DNA of 64,000 nucleotides. Origin: Artemia franciscana (taxonomy: Eukaryota > Arthropoda > Branchiopoda > Anostraca > Artemiidae). Numbering within the stretch: position 1 is the stretch's first letter; each line of letters begins with the position of its first letter. Made by a program: the position numbers and the translations under genes. The DNA lies in assembly GCF_032884065.1 (NCBI RefSeq), contig NC_088881.1, positions 9,389,008-9,453,007 of the forward strand. Direction: 5' to 3'. Shown in pieces: positions 29,924-41,630 of this stretch. Below the pieces are notes generated by a model that saw only the letters and a program-made list of their open reading frames with translations, searched no databases and was not told the DNA's origin.

Positions 29924-29924
<1 letters not shown>

Positions 29925-30016
<92 letters not shown>
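29925..30016. repeat. (TA)n microsatellite, right part
   Basis: Continuation of the TA tract of Helitron copy 2 on the other side of the copy 3 insertion. Confidence 0.9.
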
Positions 30017-30020
<4 letters not shown>

Positions 30021-30219
30021 GGACACAACTACAATGGCGCGTAACGACTTACGCGCGCGGGGGGTCTTGGGGGGTTCGCGAAGCGCCCCCACCAACTAGG
30101 TGTTGGGGTGGCGCGAAGCGCCACCCCAACAGCTAGTTTTTCAATAAAAAATGACACAATCGACCAAAATGACACATTAAAAAAAGTGACGCATTTTTCA
30201 AAAAAATGACATTTTTTGT

Positions 30220-31045
30220 CATCCTAGTCTCGATTTTTAAATGGTAATAAAAGAAAATTAAAATTTCAATTTTATACCTCCAGAAAAGCTACGAATTAGT
30301 GGAAAGGAATAGCGCTGCCTAACGGTGGCAGTAGTACACAAACAGTGCGGAATACAGGACAGATGCCATCACCATATTTAAAATTTAAACCAAGCGAAGA
30401 AAACAGCCATATGCGGAAATTTCAAATCAAAATGAACGCTGAATATCTGAAATTAATTGGCCTCTTGATTGAGTATTTGATGTAGCCAACTGGTACGTAC
30501 TAAATAGTAAAACGTACACAGTATGCAGTTTACCAAAGCTGTATGCATAAGCAGCAACTCCCATTTTTAGGAGTACAGGAGGGATACCCAACCTCGGACA
30601 AGATTACAAATTTCGAGAGATGTCTTTCCTTCAGAATAATCAATCTGGCTTTAAAAGGCACCAACAAATATGACAAAAATACTAGATTGAAGCTGGTTAA
30701 ATGGCTTACGTATTGAGTAAATAAAAAGCTTAGCCAATAAAGCCGATTACGTATAGAGCTGATTACGATTACGACGTCATACGAAAAGTCTATTTTAAAT
30801 TTACTGTCCGAATTGATTGTCCCTAACACTTTTATAAATGTAAACTTGCCTCGTTGGTCGCCCAGACACAAATTCATAGTGTGTAACATCAATTTAATCG
30901 AATGTTTCTATTTCTTTCATGACGTCACAAAAAAGTCATGATCCCAAGATAATAGGGTAAGGTTAAGTTTACTCCTTTTTGAACTGACTCGGAAAAGATT
31001 ATATATTGAAAAATCTAAATAAAGATTTGACAATTAAATATGATA
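30220..31045. other. Body of the hAT-like element, non-coding
   Basis: No transposase frame or hAT dimerisation domain was recognised. The longest frame (minus strand, 30892-30530) shows no known motif. Confidence 0.4.
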
Positions 31046-31171
31046 CCACTTGTAGCAAAAAAATATGACACATTTTGTGACACATTATGGAATCTGAGAT
31101 GACACAAAAAGCACATTTCGGAAAAACTATGACACACTCCTGAAAAAAAAAATGGCAGCCCTGACCCTGTA

Positions 31172-34100
31172 TCCGGAGGCAGCATTCTCCGTGAAATAAG
31201 CTTTCGGACATGCTCGTGATTACTTCAATTGGCTTAGTAAAAACTTTTTTAGCCCTATACGTCTTTAAGAATATGAAAACTAGGCAACTGAAGATTTAAT
31301 GAAAAAGATAACCTTATATAATTATGCATTTCTAATTCTTAGTGGGTGTCAAGTTTGATAAAAAAGGAAACTTGTGTGGCAAATCAGCAAAACATAAGCA
31401 ACAATTGATGTGTCATCAAGGAGCTCAAGTGAGTGTAACAATCTTCATCGCTTCAGGAAAAGACAAACATTGTCAGTAATATGATGTAAACCGGCTAAAA
31501 AAAGTGATTGAAAAAGTAAAATTATAAGAGAATACAACCTTAACATCTAGTTACTAGATAGGAATAGAAAAGGAATGCATATATCATTGAATAGCTAAAA
31601 GTCTAAGCTATATATTAACATATTAATCCCTAAAACTATTCAAGAATAAACATTACAAATGAATGGTTACTTTTATCAGGCTTTAGTGTGAAAACAACTC
31701 TGGGAATTTACAAGTGACAACAATCTGGGTATTTTATACCAACCAATAGAAAAAGCATCAAAATTCCGATTTAAGATAGAAAAGACCCAGAGGGTAAAAA
31801 TTGCTGTAATTTTTATGTCATTGATATTTTATGGGTAAAAGTTAGTCAAGAAAATTATTGTTTTGGAATTCTCTTATTCTACTTTCATTCTTTTCTGCAT
31901 GAAATATGCCCCTTGAGATGTTTTTCATTGGATAGTTTTTATAGTGACTGCAACTTAGTAAAGAGCCAACCGTGCGTATTTTATAACCGAAATATGAATA
32001 TCTATTTTTAGCAAGACTGTTTCAATGTTGCAAATTCTTTTAGAACCTTTTTTATAAGAACCATTTTTTGCAACACAAATTTTTAAAAAGAATTTTTGAC
32101 GGTAGCAATTATAAGGCATGAAAAAAGTATTGAACAGCAAACCCAATCATCTGCTCATTTTTTGGCTAATGCATTAATGCCATGATTCTTAGCATATACC
32201 AGTGCTTTTACCACCTTGAAGAGTAGTAAAGTAATATTAATGAAACTCACAGGCATAAATTCAGAGCCTTATTTTATGAAACTACTATTTGTTCTTCTGA
32301 GCTTTGTTAGCGTTGATACTTCTTTTGTTCTTAATTGTCTGTATTGGGACAAATAAAAATACAATGTTCAAAACACGGATCTTCTTATGTAAAGCTGAAA
32401 TTACATTTTTTGGTTGTTAAGGGAAGAGGCAGCATCGCTTTTACTTTTTGTAGTTTTCATTTGTTCAAAACATTTATATTTTTCGAGGATTTGGTATTTG
32501 ATCCAAACCTCAGAATATTTCGTTCACTTGGCTGTACTGCTCTTTTTATATAAAAAAAAAGTTAGCCTGGAAATCAATAGTTTCAATAAGGAACAGAAAT
32601 TGTATGCACGTGGGGCCAAAAATTATTTTTCTTTATTTTTCACTGTTTCTACAGACTATACATTATTCATTTTTATTGGTGCTTTTTGCTTATATTTTTC
32701 TGGTTGTATACGCTAGATGAGTGAATCTTGTGGTGTTTCTACAGACTATATAATTTTTATTATTATTGGTGCTTTTTGCTTAATTTTTTCTAGTTGTATA
32801 CGCTAGGTGAGTGAACCTTGTGCTATAAATGTTATTAAGACACTAATAATTGAATCTTTCTGTCTTCGGCTTTAGGCTAAGGATTAAGCTAATGGACTCT
32901 GAAATTTATTGAAAAAATATTCTTAATAGACAACATGCAGAAAAATTTAAGATATGACGATAACTTACAAAAAAGGTGTGCATAAGGGCAACGAGCTTCT
33001 TGTTTATGAATTGCATCATCTGAAATCATGACTATATAGCCGAAACATGTAATAAAAATCAATTCAGTAATTCTATTCCAGCCAACTACAGAAACAATGC
33101 AAAAGGAACAGAAATGAAAATATAACTAAAAACAAGCAAATTACACTAAAAATGCCCTATCCAGAATCACAAGGTTCTTATATAGTTTTATGTGGATCGG
33201 CAATGAAAGGCGGAAATAGGGGCAAATAATCCCTTTACAGGGTTATTATCTGATATCAATGGTTGTTAATGCAACAAATAGAAAGTAAATAGGCTATCAT
33301 GTTAAAAGAAGCAAACGAAAATCAGCACACAGTTCTGTAGTACTAACTCAACGTGGCATTTTGTGCATTATACCCTAACACGTAGGATGTAATCGTACAT
33401 CTCTTTGATTAGATTTCTTGCAAGCCAGAAATAATTTGACAACAAAATGAGATAACCTAAAAATGCTGTTGAAGTAAAAAAAAAGAAAGTTCTTGATCAT
33501 TACTGAGCAATAAGAAAATTGTTTTAGCAGTGAATTTCTTTTGAGGTACACACACCTCCAAGAATGAGGAATGTGACTTGTCAACCAGCTCTTCATTAGA
33601 GATGAACTGCAGGCAAAGGAATTGTTTCACAAGTGTCAGGCTATTTCCGCGTAATCTACCAAATGGAATCAATAGCATCCCAAAAAAGTGAAAAGGTGAA
33701 ATTTGTCACAAAATATTCGATACAAACGCATTCTTTTTGTTCAAGCTCTGTCCAAAGTTCCTTGTCCTGTTCAGCCACGTTAATTCTGTTCTATAGTAAT
33801 TTGTACTTTTTAACTGGCTACAATTTACTGATATCGTACACACATAGTACTGTTTGACTTGCCAATCCTTATCCACAGGGTTGACAGTGTAGAAAGAGCT
33901 GTTTGATAGCACCAAGAGTCTTCTTCAGTTGACTCATTCCATGGCTAGGGATGGGACCCTATTTGAGCAGATACTACAGCTAAGGAGGCTTTGTTTCATT
34001 GCATTACCAAACTTGGTGTTTTATCTCCGTTGAGGATGTTACCAGCCATATATGAAACTGACTGAAATCTTAGACGATCTAAGTAATGTTCTTGGCGGGA

Positions 34101-35080
34101 GATACAGTAAGTTAACATTTCAGCGTAAAAAAAGGGCTTCTGCTAGAGAAGCAGGACTTATCAGCTTAAGATTGATCAAAATCTTGTATTGCATACCTTT
34201 TCATACCACTTGAAACATTCGATTTTACATAGGTGTCTTGTTTGAATGGTATCAACCTTTTTGACAGTATCTTAATCATCTACCTTGTCTCAGGAAGACA
34301 CAGTATAATGTATATTATTATTTTGTTACAGATTCCAGCTTTTTTCTGGCTACTGCTTACTAGTTTTAGACAAACTACTCCTAGGAGTTATCGAAAAATA
34401 AATAACGCCTCAGCCTATGTGACCAAGACTTTGGCGTCAAATGTGCTATTTGAGGGCATGATTAATCTGAGACTTGTGTCTGTCCTTACCACGTCAACAT
34501 TGTGATTTTTCATCTCAACAATGAAGGATGGCTCATATCTTGTATTATCTTTGAGTGTGATTTTGGTTCTATTTCATCTGATTTTCATACCTGTCCTACA
34601 GACTATAGAGGAGAGAGGTTTCAGCACACACTTAAAGCAGGTTGAGATCATCGTTAATGAGAGCTAACAGCAGGTCAAAGAAATAAGTAAAGATTTTCTT
34701 TCTATTTTTGTGAAGGAACTTACGGACATAAGCTGCAGGGTGCTTCTGAAACAAAGAAGTTTTGAAAAAATCATAGTTTCACAATCTACTATAAAAGACT
34801 AATCATCATGGAGTATAAACGAAAAAAAGAAACCAAAATAAAACAATACAATTCACGTCAGACCTTGATATGTATTAAACTCAAAGTTAGAGACTGAACC
34901 CAAACACAGCAATTCATGTGGACAATTTCACAGTTGTATCTGAAATTCTGTTTAATTTTTCTGTTCTTGTAGTGGTAAAAATGGATAATAATATCAAATT
35001 GCAAAATATACTGAAATTCAGAGCACTCACATATCCACTTTAAGAGAAATTGGGATCAAACCAGAAAAATTTACAGTAAA
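31172..35080. other. AT-rich region with one local duplication
   Basis: No gene was recognised in about 3.9 kb. At 32640-32822 a block of about 95 bp is present twice in tandem, containing GTTTCTACAGACTATA, TTATTGGTGCTTTTTGCTTA and GTTGTATACGCTAG.AGAGTGAA-like words. The rest shows no clear repeat or coding frame. Confidence 0.45.
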
Positions 35081-35082
35081 AA

Positions 35083-35473
35083 ACAATTTCTAATAAAGTT
35101 TTCCTACTAACAACGATTTTGTCGTACCATATCTAGAGCTCAATCTTGGTGCTACACACTTTACGCAAGGAAGTATCCTTAAATTATTCTTAGTCGTGAT
35201 CAACAGCCATCTGGTGGATCCAAAGGAAATAGATACTATTGCTTATAACTAAGTGGTAATCTAAAAGAGACCTGATTGGGTAAAAGAGCTTGCATTTATC
35301 AGCATTCAGAGTAAGTGAAATAACAATGGGAAGAAAAAAAAATTTAACAGATTGACTGCCCTCTGCCCTTGAACTTCAGTAGGCTACAGTTGAACTTCAA
35401 AAAATTCCAAGTATTTACCCATAATATTACCATATTCTCACCATTTTATCATTGGAATCCTATTGAATTGCTG
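35083..35473 (+). repeat. Segmental duplication, copy A
   Basis: CAATTTCTAATAAAGTTTT ... CAGCCATCTGGTGGA ... TTCCAAGTATTTACCCATAA matches 38065-38466 over its full length, at about 90-93% identity by eye with a few small indels. The copies are direct and 2.98 kb apart, on either side of the composite foldback block. Confidence 0.8.
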
Positions 35474-35488
35474 TTGTTCCTGTCACTG

Positions 35489-35792
35489 AATTAAATAAAA
35501 AAAACAAGTTTTTTTAACTGAAAGTAAGGAGCGAAATTAAAACTTAAAACGAACAGAAATTACTTCGTATATGAAAGAGGCTGCTTCCTCATCAACGCCC
35601 CGCTCTTTACGCTAAAGTTTGACTCTGTCTATCAATTCTTCTTTTTAAAACAGTAAAAAACTTTAGCGTAAAGAGCGGGGCGTTGATGAGGAAGCAGCCT
35701 CTTTCATATACGAAGTAATTTCTGTTCGTTTTAAGTTTTAATGTCGCTCCTTACTTTCAGTTAAAAAAACTTGTTTTTTTTTATTTAATTTC
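35489..35792. repeat. Near-perfect long hairpin (~132-bp arms)
   Basis: Left arm 35489-35620 and right arm 35658-35792 are reverse complements with one substitution and one length difference in an A run, around a 37-bp loop. The arms carry AACTGAAAGTAAGGAGCG and CGCCCCGCTCTTTACGCTAA. The near-identity suggests a recent inverted duplication or gene-conversion event. Single-arm, diverged relatives are at 21930 and 39125. Confidence 0.85.
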
Positions 35793-37193
35793 TGAACGTT
35801 TTTGAATCAATGCATGTTTTGATTTTGGCTCTCCACAGAGGAATAATTAAAACGAAATTAGCATTTTTTTTTTTGGCTAAATGGCTTTCTCATAATTTTG
35901 ATCGAATGATTTTGAGAAAAAAAAGAGCGGGGGAGGAAGCCTAGTTGCCCTCCGATTTTTTGGTTAATTAAAAAGGCAACTATAACTTTTAACTTTTTAC
36001 GAATATTTTTATTAGTAAGAGATTTACGTAACTTATAAATTAGCTTACGTAAAGAACTTTTGTATTCTCATATTTTTATTACATATATGAGGGGGTTCGC
36101 CCCCTTGTCAGATCCTCGCTCTTTACAATAAAAGCTTAAATTTTGTCCCAATTCATTAAGAATGACCCCAGAATCACAAAAGCCGTAGAATAAATAGTTG
36201 AAATTACTAAAAATACTTTAACGTAAAAAGCGAGGTATTAGGAGGAGGTGAGCCCCTCAAATGGGTAATAATTTCTGTTTGTTTTAAGTTTTAATGCTGT
36301 TCCTTACTTCCAGGTGAAAGTACTTTTTCATATTTATTTTTTCATTGTGTTTTTAAATAATGCTAGTAAATCTTGCGCTCCCTTCATGGAGATTTTCATC
36401 CCCCACGACAAATTATCGATGGAAAGTTCCCCCAGCATATCCCCTTCTTCTCAACCCCTCCCCCAACCAAAAAAATCCTCCTGAAAACGCCTGTACACTT
36501 CCCAATAACCATTACTATATGTAAGCATTGGTCAAAGTTTGTAACTTGTTGCCCATCCCATGGGGACTGTGGGGGAGTAAGTCGTCCCTAAAGACATAGT
36601 TATAAGGTTTTTCGACTACGCTGAATAAAATGGCTATCTCAGAATTTTGATCCGTTGACTTTGGTAAAATAATTAGCGTGGGAGGGGGCCTAGGTGCCCT
36701 CCAATTTTTTTGGTCACTTAAAAAGGGCACTAGAACTTTTCATTTCCGTTAGAATGAGCCCTCTTGCAACATTCTAGGACAACTGGGTCGATACGATCAC
36801 CCCTGGGAAAAAGAAAAAAAAACAAAAAAACAAATAAACACGCATCCGTGATCTGCCTTCTGGCAAAAAATACAAAATTCCACATTTTTGTAGATAGGAG
36901 CTTGAAACTTCTACAGTAGGGTTCTCTGATACGCTGAATCTGATGGTGTGATTTTCTTTAAGATTCTATGACTTCTAGGGGGCGTTTCCCCCTATTTTCT
37001 AAAATAACGCAAATTTTCTCAGGCTCGTAACTTTTGATGGGTAAGACTAAACTTGATGAAACTTATATATTTAAAATCAGCATTAAAATGCGATTCTTTT
37101 GATGTAGGTATTGGTATCAAAATTCCATTTTTTAGAGTTTTGGTTACTATTGAGCCGGGTCGCTCCTTACTACAGTTCGTTACCACGAACTGT
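35793..37193. mobile_element. Composite foldback-family copy ending in the terminal hairpin
   Basis: This block continues from the hairpin through GCCCTCC.ATTTTTTGGT-type blocks (35945 and again 36690). It then runs through the whole right half of the 720-1962 family (CAACATTCTAGGACAACTGG, AAACACGCATCCGTGATCT, GATTCTTTTGATGTA) to the hairpin ACAGTTCGT/ACGAACTGT at 37172-37193. Internal sub-blocks are repeated, and no protein is encoded. Confidence 0.65.
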
Positions 37194-38064
37194 TTGATAA
37201 AGTAAGCAAATAGTCACTTAGTGATTTGAGAAGTTCCACTCAAGAGTCTTCAGATTTTTAACAAGGGTGGTTGGAAAAGACATGATTTAAGTTTCTCTGA
37301 CAGTTTTTGGGACAAGTATGACAGTTTTAAAACGTTTTGCCACACTAACAAAGAGGCAAACTTTCAATGTGCGGACAATGTCAGAACTCAAATCTCACCA
37401 ATTTAGGTGTTTTTACACAACGCTGTTTTTTATACTTTTTCTTTTCAGATTACCAGGCTCATTTCTATTGATCCCCTTATTCAGTTTATTCCTAACCTAT
37501 CCTAAGAAAAATAGGTGAAAAGAGGTTTCATACATGATGTTAGCCACTGCAAAATTATTTCTGGGTTTTGTATTTTCAAGCATGTTCAAATGCTTTATTT
37601 TGCAAGATGCATGTTATCAAATTTTTTCTATTAAACTTTTTACTATTTAACATTTTTAGTTCTTAACTGATTTATTCTCATTAACTTCCGTGGACAATTT
37701 TTACCAAGTGAGACCAAATCTCACTTGGTATCTAAGTAGAAAACGATGGAGTTGTGTTTTTTGTCGTAGTAAGGACTTGTAAAAGAGGGTCAGTGTAATA
37801 AAATCAAATATTAGACCAACATTCGTGGATGTCAATTATTGAGGTGAGGTTAAATTAATTATTTGGAAGTAGTATAGTAATTGCCCATTTTGCACCACCT
37901 AAATCCCCCTATCAATTTATATCATTTTCAGTCCGTTTTACATCATTTTGACATCAAATATTGCACATTTTAACATTTTCAATCCCAACATTAAAGTGGA
38001 AAAAGTCCGTGAAAATCAAATTTGGTCTCATGTTTACACTTTTTCACAATGTTAATATTTCTAA
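37194..38064. other. Unrecognised AT-rich spacer
   Basis: No coding domain or repeat was recognised. Confidence 0.4.
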
Positions 38065-38466
38065 TAACAATTTCTAATAAAGTTTTTCGGCTATACTTAT
38101 TCCCACTAACAACGATTTTGTCGTACCATATCTAGAGCTCATTCTTGGTGCTATAAACTTTACGTAAAGAAATACCCTTAAATTATTCGTAGTTGTGATC
38201 AACAGCCATCTGGTGGAACCAAAGGAAATAGATACAATTGCTTATAACTAAGTGGTAATCTAAAAGAGACCTGAACGGGTAAAAGAGCATTTATCAGCAT
38301 TCAGAGTAAGTCAAATAACAAAGGGAAGAAAAAAATTAACAGATTGACTTCACTCTGGCCTTGGAGTAGGCTATAGTTGAACTTCATAAAATTCCAAGTA
38401 TTTACCCATAATATTACCATATTGCCATATTCTCACCGTTTTATCATTGGAATCGATTGAAATTGT
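38065..38466 (+). repeat. Segmental duplication, copy B
   Basis: This is the partner of 35083-35473. It carries an extra TTCGGCTATACTT insert near its start and a duplicated CATATTGC near its end. Confidence 0.8.
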
Positions 38467-39120
38467 TCATATTTGATATAAAAATTTCCAATATTTTTAT
38501 GATTTTCAATCCTAAGATTTAAGATCAAAACAGGTTTGTGAAATGAGAATTGGATGAATTTGTGAAATAAGAGTTTAATTTCTTTCCATTTTTACTCTAC
38601 TACTTATAAAATGTAATAATTTAGTAGGATATAATATTTCGTGGATAGTTCTATATCAATATCTAAATAATTGTTTTTATCTGTCCTTGTTCTTTTTATA
38701 ACCTTTAAAATCATACCTTTGTCTATTTTTTTTTTAAATTTCTTTTCAAGATCAGCTGTTAGAATCAAAACAATTAGGTGCTAATAGATCAACCATTTCA
38801 GCTTTAAAATCAGTAATGATAGTGATTTTTTTTCATATTTAGTTGTAACACATTTCATTGCTTTGATCGTGTATTCCATTCCAATGTCTAAATCTTCTTT
38901 CCTCTTAGTTCGATCATATTTGTTTTCTATTTCCATTTTGCTCGAAAGTTTCTTCATTTATTATCAAGTAATTCTATTAAAAATTTCCAAATCGAAAATA
39001 ATTTGTATATTAACATCCCATTAGTATATAACTCTAAACAAGTCGCCGTTGGTGTAACTGGTGAAAGTTCTTGACCTGGTTCTGGATTCAAGCATAGTAG
39101 CCGGAAAACTTTTTAGTGGT
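38467..39120. other. Unrecognised AT-rich spacer
   Basis: No coding domain or repeat was recognised. Confidence 0.4.
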
Positions 39121-39124
39121 TCTG

Positions 39125-39690
39125 TATGTCAACTAAACAAGTTTTTTTAAATGATAGTAAGGAGCGACATTTAAACTTAAAATGATCAGAAACTATCCCG
39201 TATATAAAAAGTGCTGTCCCTTCTTCAACGTTCCACTCTTTACGCTAAAGTTTTTGATTGTTTTAAAAAATAGTACCTTAACAAAGAGCCAAACTTTAGT
39301 GTAAAGAGCCAGGCTTTGAGGAGGGGACAGCCCCTTTCATTTGCGGAATAATTTCTGTTCGTTTTGAGTTATAATGTTCACTCCCTACCTTCAGTAAGAA
39401 AAACTTGTTTTTTTTATTTAATTTATGGACGTTTTTGAATTAATGCAGGTTTTGATTTGGCTTATCGTACGTCAATAATTAAAACGAAATTTGCATATTA
39501 ATTTTTGCTTCTTTTTGGCTTAATGGTTTTCCAAAAGTTTTGATCGGACATATTTGAGAAAAAAGAGGTGGAGAAGTGGGACTAGCTACCCTCCAATTTT
39601 TTGGTCACTTAAAAAGGCCACTAGAACTTTCACTTTTGTTTTAAGGACTTTTTTATTAATAATAAATATACGTAACTTACCTACAAAGTT
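39125..39690. repeat. Diverged relative of the 35489 hairpin block
   Basis: TAGTAAGGAGCGACATTTAA, then CCACTCTTTACGCTAAAGTT mirrored by AAACTTTAGTGTAAAGAGCC, is a decayed version of the long hairpin (39135-39410). CCCTCCAATTTTTTGGTCAC follows at 39590. The arms are about 75-80% identical, so this copy is much older than the one at 35489. Confidence 0.6.
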
Positions 39691-39827
39691 ACACAACTAA
39701 AGTGTTCAAATAGCACCAGCGAAACATGTAATCCCTATAACGTTTGAGCTTTCGCATAAAACTGGTTAACTCATTATTGGTGGTTCTTACGATAAATATA
39801 CCACTGTCCTGGTTTACGATAAAGAAA

Positions 39828-40105
39828 GGCCATCCTGGCTGAGTGGCTGGCACGCTGGTGTGGGAATTCGGTGTCCAAGGGGCACGGGTTCATTTGTGAC
39901 CAGTTTTTTAGTTTGGGACAGGGTCAGTGGCGTGACTCTGTAAGCTCAGCCAGAGTCGACCCAGCTCTAAATGGGTACCAGGAGAAATCTGGGGAAGGCA
40001 AGCAGGAAGGGTATTGAAAGCACAGGATGGTTGGCCCCCAACCCCCTATGGCACTTCCTGGCTGAAGGGCCACGAAACAGAGATAAGCACCGCCGGTTTG
40101 GACCT
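39828..40105 (+). mobile_element. SINE, second family, copy 3 (best head)
   Basis: A tRNA-like head has an A box (TGGCTGAGTGGCTGG, 39836-39850) and a B-box-like GGGTTCATTTG (39886-39896). The conserved body follows (GTGACTCTGTAAGCTCAGCC, AGCTCTAAATGGGTACC, GAGAAATCTGGGGAAGG), then GGATGGTTGGCCCCCAACC and GGCTGAAGGGCCACGAAAC. It is cut by the assembly gap at 40106. Confidence 0.75.
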
Positions 40106-40205
40106 NNNNNNNNNNNNNNNNNNNNNNNNNNNNNNNNNNNNNNNNNNNNNNNNNNNNNNNNNNNNNNNNNNNNNNNNNNNNNNNNNNNNNNNNNNNNNNN
40201 NNNNN
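40106..40205. other. Assembly gap (100 N)
   Basis: 100 N within or just after a SINE, a typical repeat-induced gap of unknown true length. Confidence 0.99.
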
Positions 40206-40289
40206 AAAAATAGAAAATATAGTATTTGCTATTGAAAAAGGTGGGACTGTTTGACCTCAAGTGTCCAAAAAGATAAAAGACATTCGGAT

Positions 40290-40860
40290 GAATCTGAGAG
40301 AATGTTTAGAGGAGTAGTCAATAGTCAATCTGAACTTATCCCAGTTAAAGATGGGAAGGAGCCACAATTAGTGATAAGGCAAAAGTTTGACAGAGATGGG
40401 TAGAAACATTTTGAGAATGTTCTTAACTGTGATAGTGTGACTGGAAAACATACAGAAAAGAATCGAAAAAGTTTGTGACGCTTTGGATGTGAAGGAAAGT
40501 TTACTTAGCGATGAAGGATTAGTAACAGTACTAAGGGAATTAAAAAATAATAAGGCCCCAGGTGATGATAGTGTTGTAAATGAGCTTTTTTTTAACATGG
40601 TGGTTGTGGGGTTAGACATAAGTTGCTGAAGATTATGAATGATTTTGGAAAAGGGGGAAATACCTAGCGATTTTACGAACCCCTCCATAAGAATGTTGTT
40701 AGGAGTGAGTGTGGTAATTAAAGAGGCATTAACCTGGTTTCTGTGGGTAACAAATTACTTAGTATGATGATACTTTTTAGACTACGAGATGCTGTAGATA
40801 GAATTTAAAGTGAAAAACAGTGTGGTCTGGGAAGGGTAGCAGACCCTTCCTAGACCAAAA
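40290..40860 (+). mobile_element. Decayed LINE reverse transcriptase fragment
   Basis: Broken frames give LKNNKAPGDDSVVNELFF (RT block 1, about 40530-40590), IMNDFGKGG, then RGI-LVSVGNKLLS and LFRLRDAVDRI-like words with EQCG near 40820. The order is that of RT fingers in Jockey/RTE-like elements. The palm motifs are absent; the fragment ends at 40850 in unrelated AT-rich DNA. Confidence 0.65.
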
Positions 40861-41120
40861 ATAGCGAACAGTATTTTATTTTCATTTGCATCAAATAAAA
40901 CTCTAGCGAAAATACATTCTTTGACATTTTAACATTTTGGATAGGTCTTTTATTTTTTGACATTTTGGATAGGTCTTTTATTTTAACCGTAAATCGGTTG
41001 CAAAATCAAAGAATGTCAATTAAGTAAGAGTAATGTAAAAGAATGTATTTTATTTTGATTTTATTTGACAATTTTTGTACATGAAAAATAAATGAATTTT
41101 TTTTTATTTACTATAGGAGT
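40861..41120. repeat. AT-rich DNA with a short direct duplication
   Basis: ACATTTTGGATAGGTCTTTT is present twice in tandem at 40940-40985. The rest is unrecognised. Confidence 0.6.
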
Positions 41121-41172
41121 ATAAAACTGATAGAATTCTACATTTATTACCTATAGAATTGTATCAGTTTTT
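41121..41172. other. 19-bp imperfect hairpin
   Basis: AAAACTGATAGAATTCTA is mirrored by TATAGAATTGTATCAGTTTT around an 11-base loop. It is a possible regulatory or small-element palindrome; function unknown. Confidence 0.45.
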
Positions 41173-41279
41173 ATTCAACCAAGGCTTATAATCCTGACCT
41201 AAATAAGACATTATTAATTATTCATAAACGTAAATCACAATTAAAATCTGGACAGTGCCTGATTCTTGTAAAGTTTGGA

Positions 41280-41460
41280 ACGAATTGTATTACAAACATA
41301 AATCATTGATAAATGATTTATGATTTATTAATTGATTTAATGATTATTAATTAATGATTAATGATTTATTGATTTTAATTAATGATTTATTAATTGTTTA
41401 TTAATTAATATATATCATTACAATTAATGATTTATTAATTGATAAATCATTGAATTTAAT
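41280..41460. repeat. ATTAAT-rich low-complexity block upstream of the zinc-finger exon
   Basis: Repeated TTAATTAATGATTTATT words, almost entirely A/T with dense TAAT cores. Confidence 0.7.
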
Positions 41461-41630
41461 TGCGATGTGAAATTCACTGTTAATAAATCAGAATCTGGAA
41501 TGTATTTGTAATATTGATTTGTATTTTTAGTTTATTCAAAATAGTTCGTTTCTTGGGTTAAACTTTACCTTTCTAAGGTTTTGTTAACTGTACCGTCAAA
41601 ACAATTGAAATATGTTATCTTTTTTTTCAG

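Larger units (their letters stand above)
27339..29924 (-). mobile_element. Helitron copy 3, inverted, with rearranged helicase gene
   Basis: Read on the minus strand it starts TC at 29924-29923 (preceded by A). It ends CTAG at 27342-27339 (followed by T) after the hairpin GTTGGGGTGG...CCACCCCAAC. It contains a leader ORF (29757-29407), the minisatellite, a second leader start (near 29125), a Rep-helicase linker (about 29000-28850) and helicase segments (28824-27903). A separate helicase piece (27708-27540) lies after the helicase stop. At 2.6 kb it is the longest copy, but the Walker A/B region is missing. Confidence 0.82.
26212..30136 (+). mobile_element. Helitron copy 2, split by Helitron copy 3
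   Basis: It starts TC at 26212, two bases after copy 1 ends. Its left part (26212-27338) has the leader frame (from 26431, broken by TAA), the minisatellite and the helicase end (INKAQGQSLEKCGIDLNTDC, stop at about 27250). Its right part (29925-30136) has the terminal GC-rich region, the hairpin and CTAG at 30133-30136. The two parts are joined through a (TA)n tract that copy 3 interrupts. Without the insert it is about 1.34 kb, close to copy 1 (1.24 kb). Confidence 0.82.
24854..31163. mobile_element. hAT-like DNA transposon, non-autonomous, split by nested Helitrons
   Basis: The ends are imperfect inverted repeats: CTGGGCTGCCAA at 24854 and CAGGGCTGCCAT read inward from 31163. They are flanked by an 8-bp target duplication, ACCCTGCA (24846-24853) and ACCCTGTA (31164-31171), differing at one base. 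hAT elements make 8-bp duplications and often start CAGGG. Subterminal regions carry many TGACACA motifs (24868-24966, 30150-30205, 31050-31140), as expected for transposase-binding subterminal repeats. Removing the Helitron block (24968-30136) leaves about 1.14 kb with no transposase, so it depended on an autonomous relative. Confidence 0.75.
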
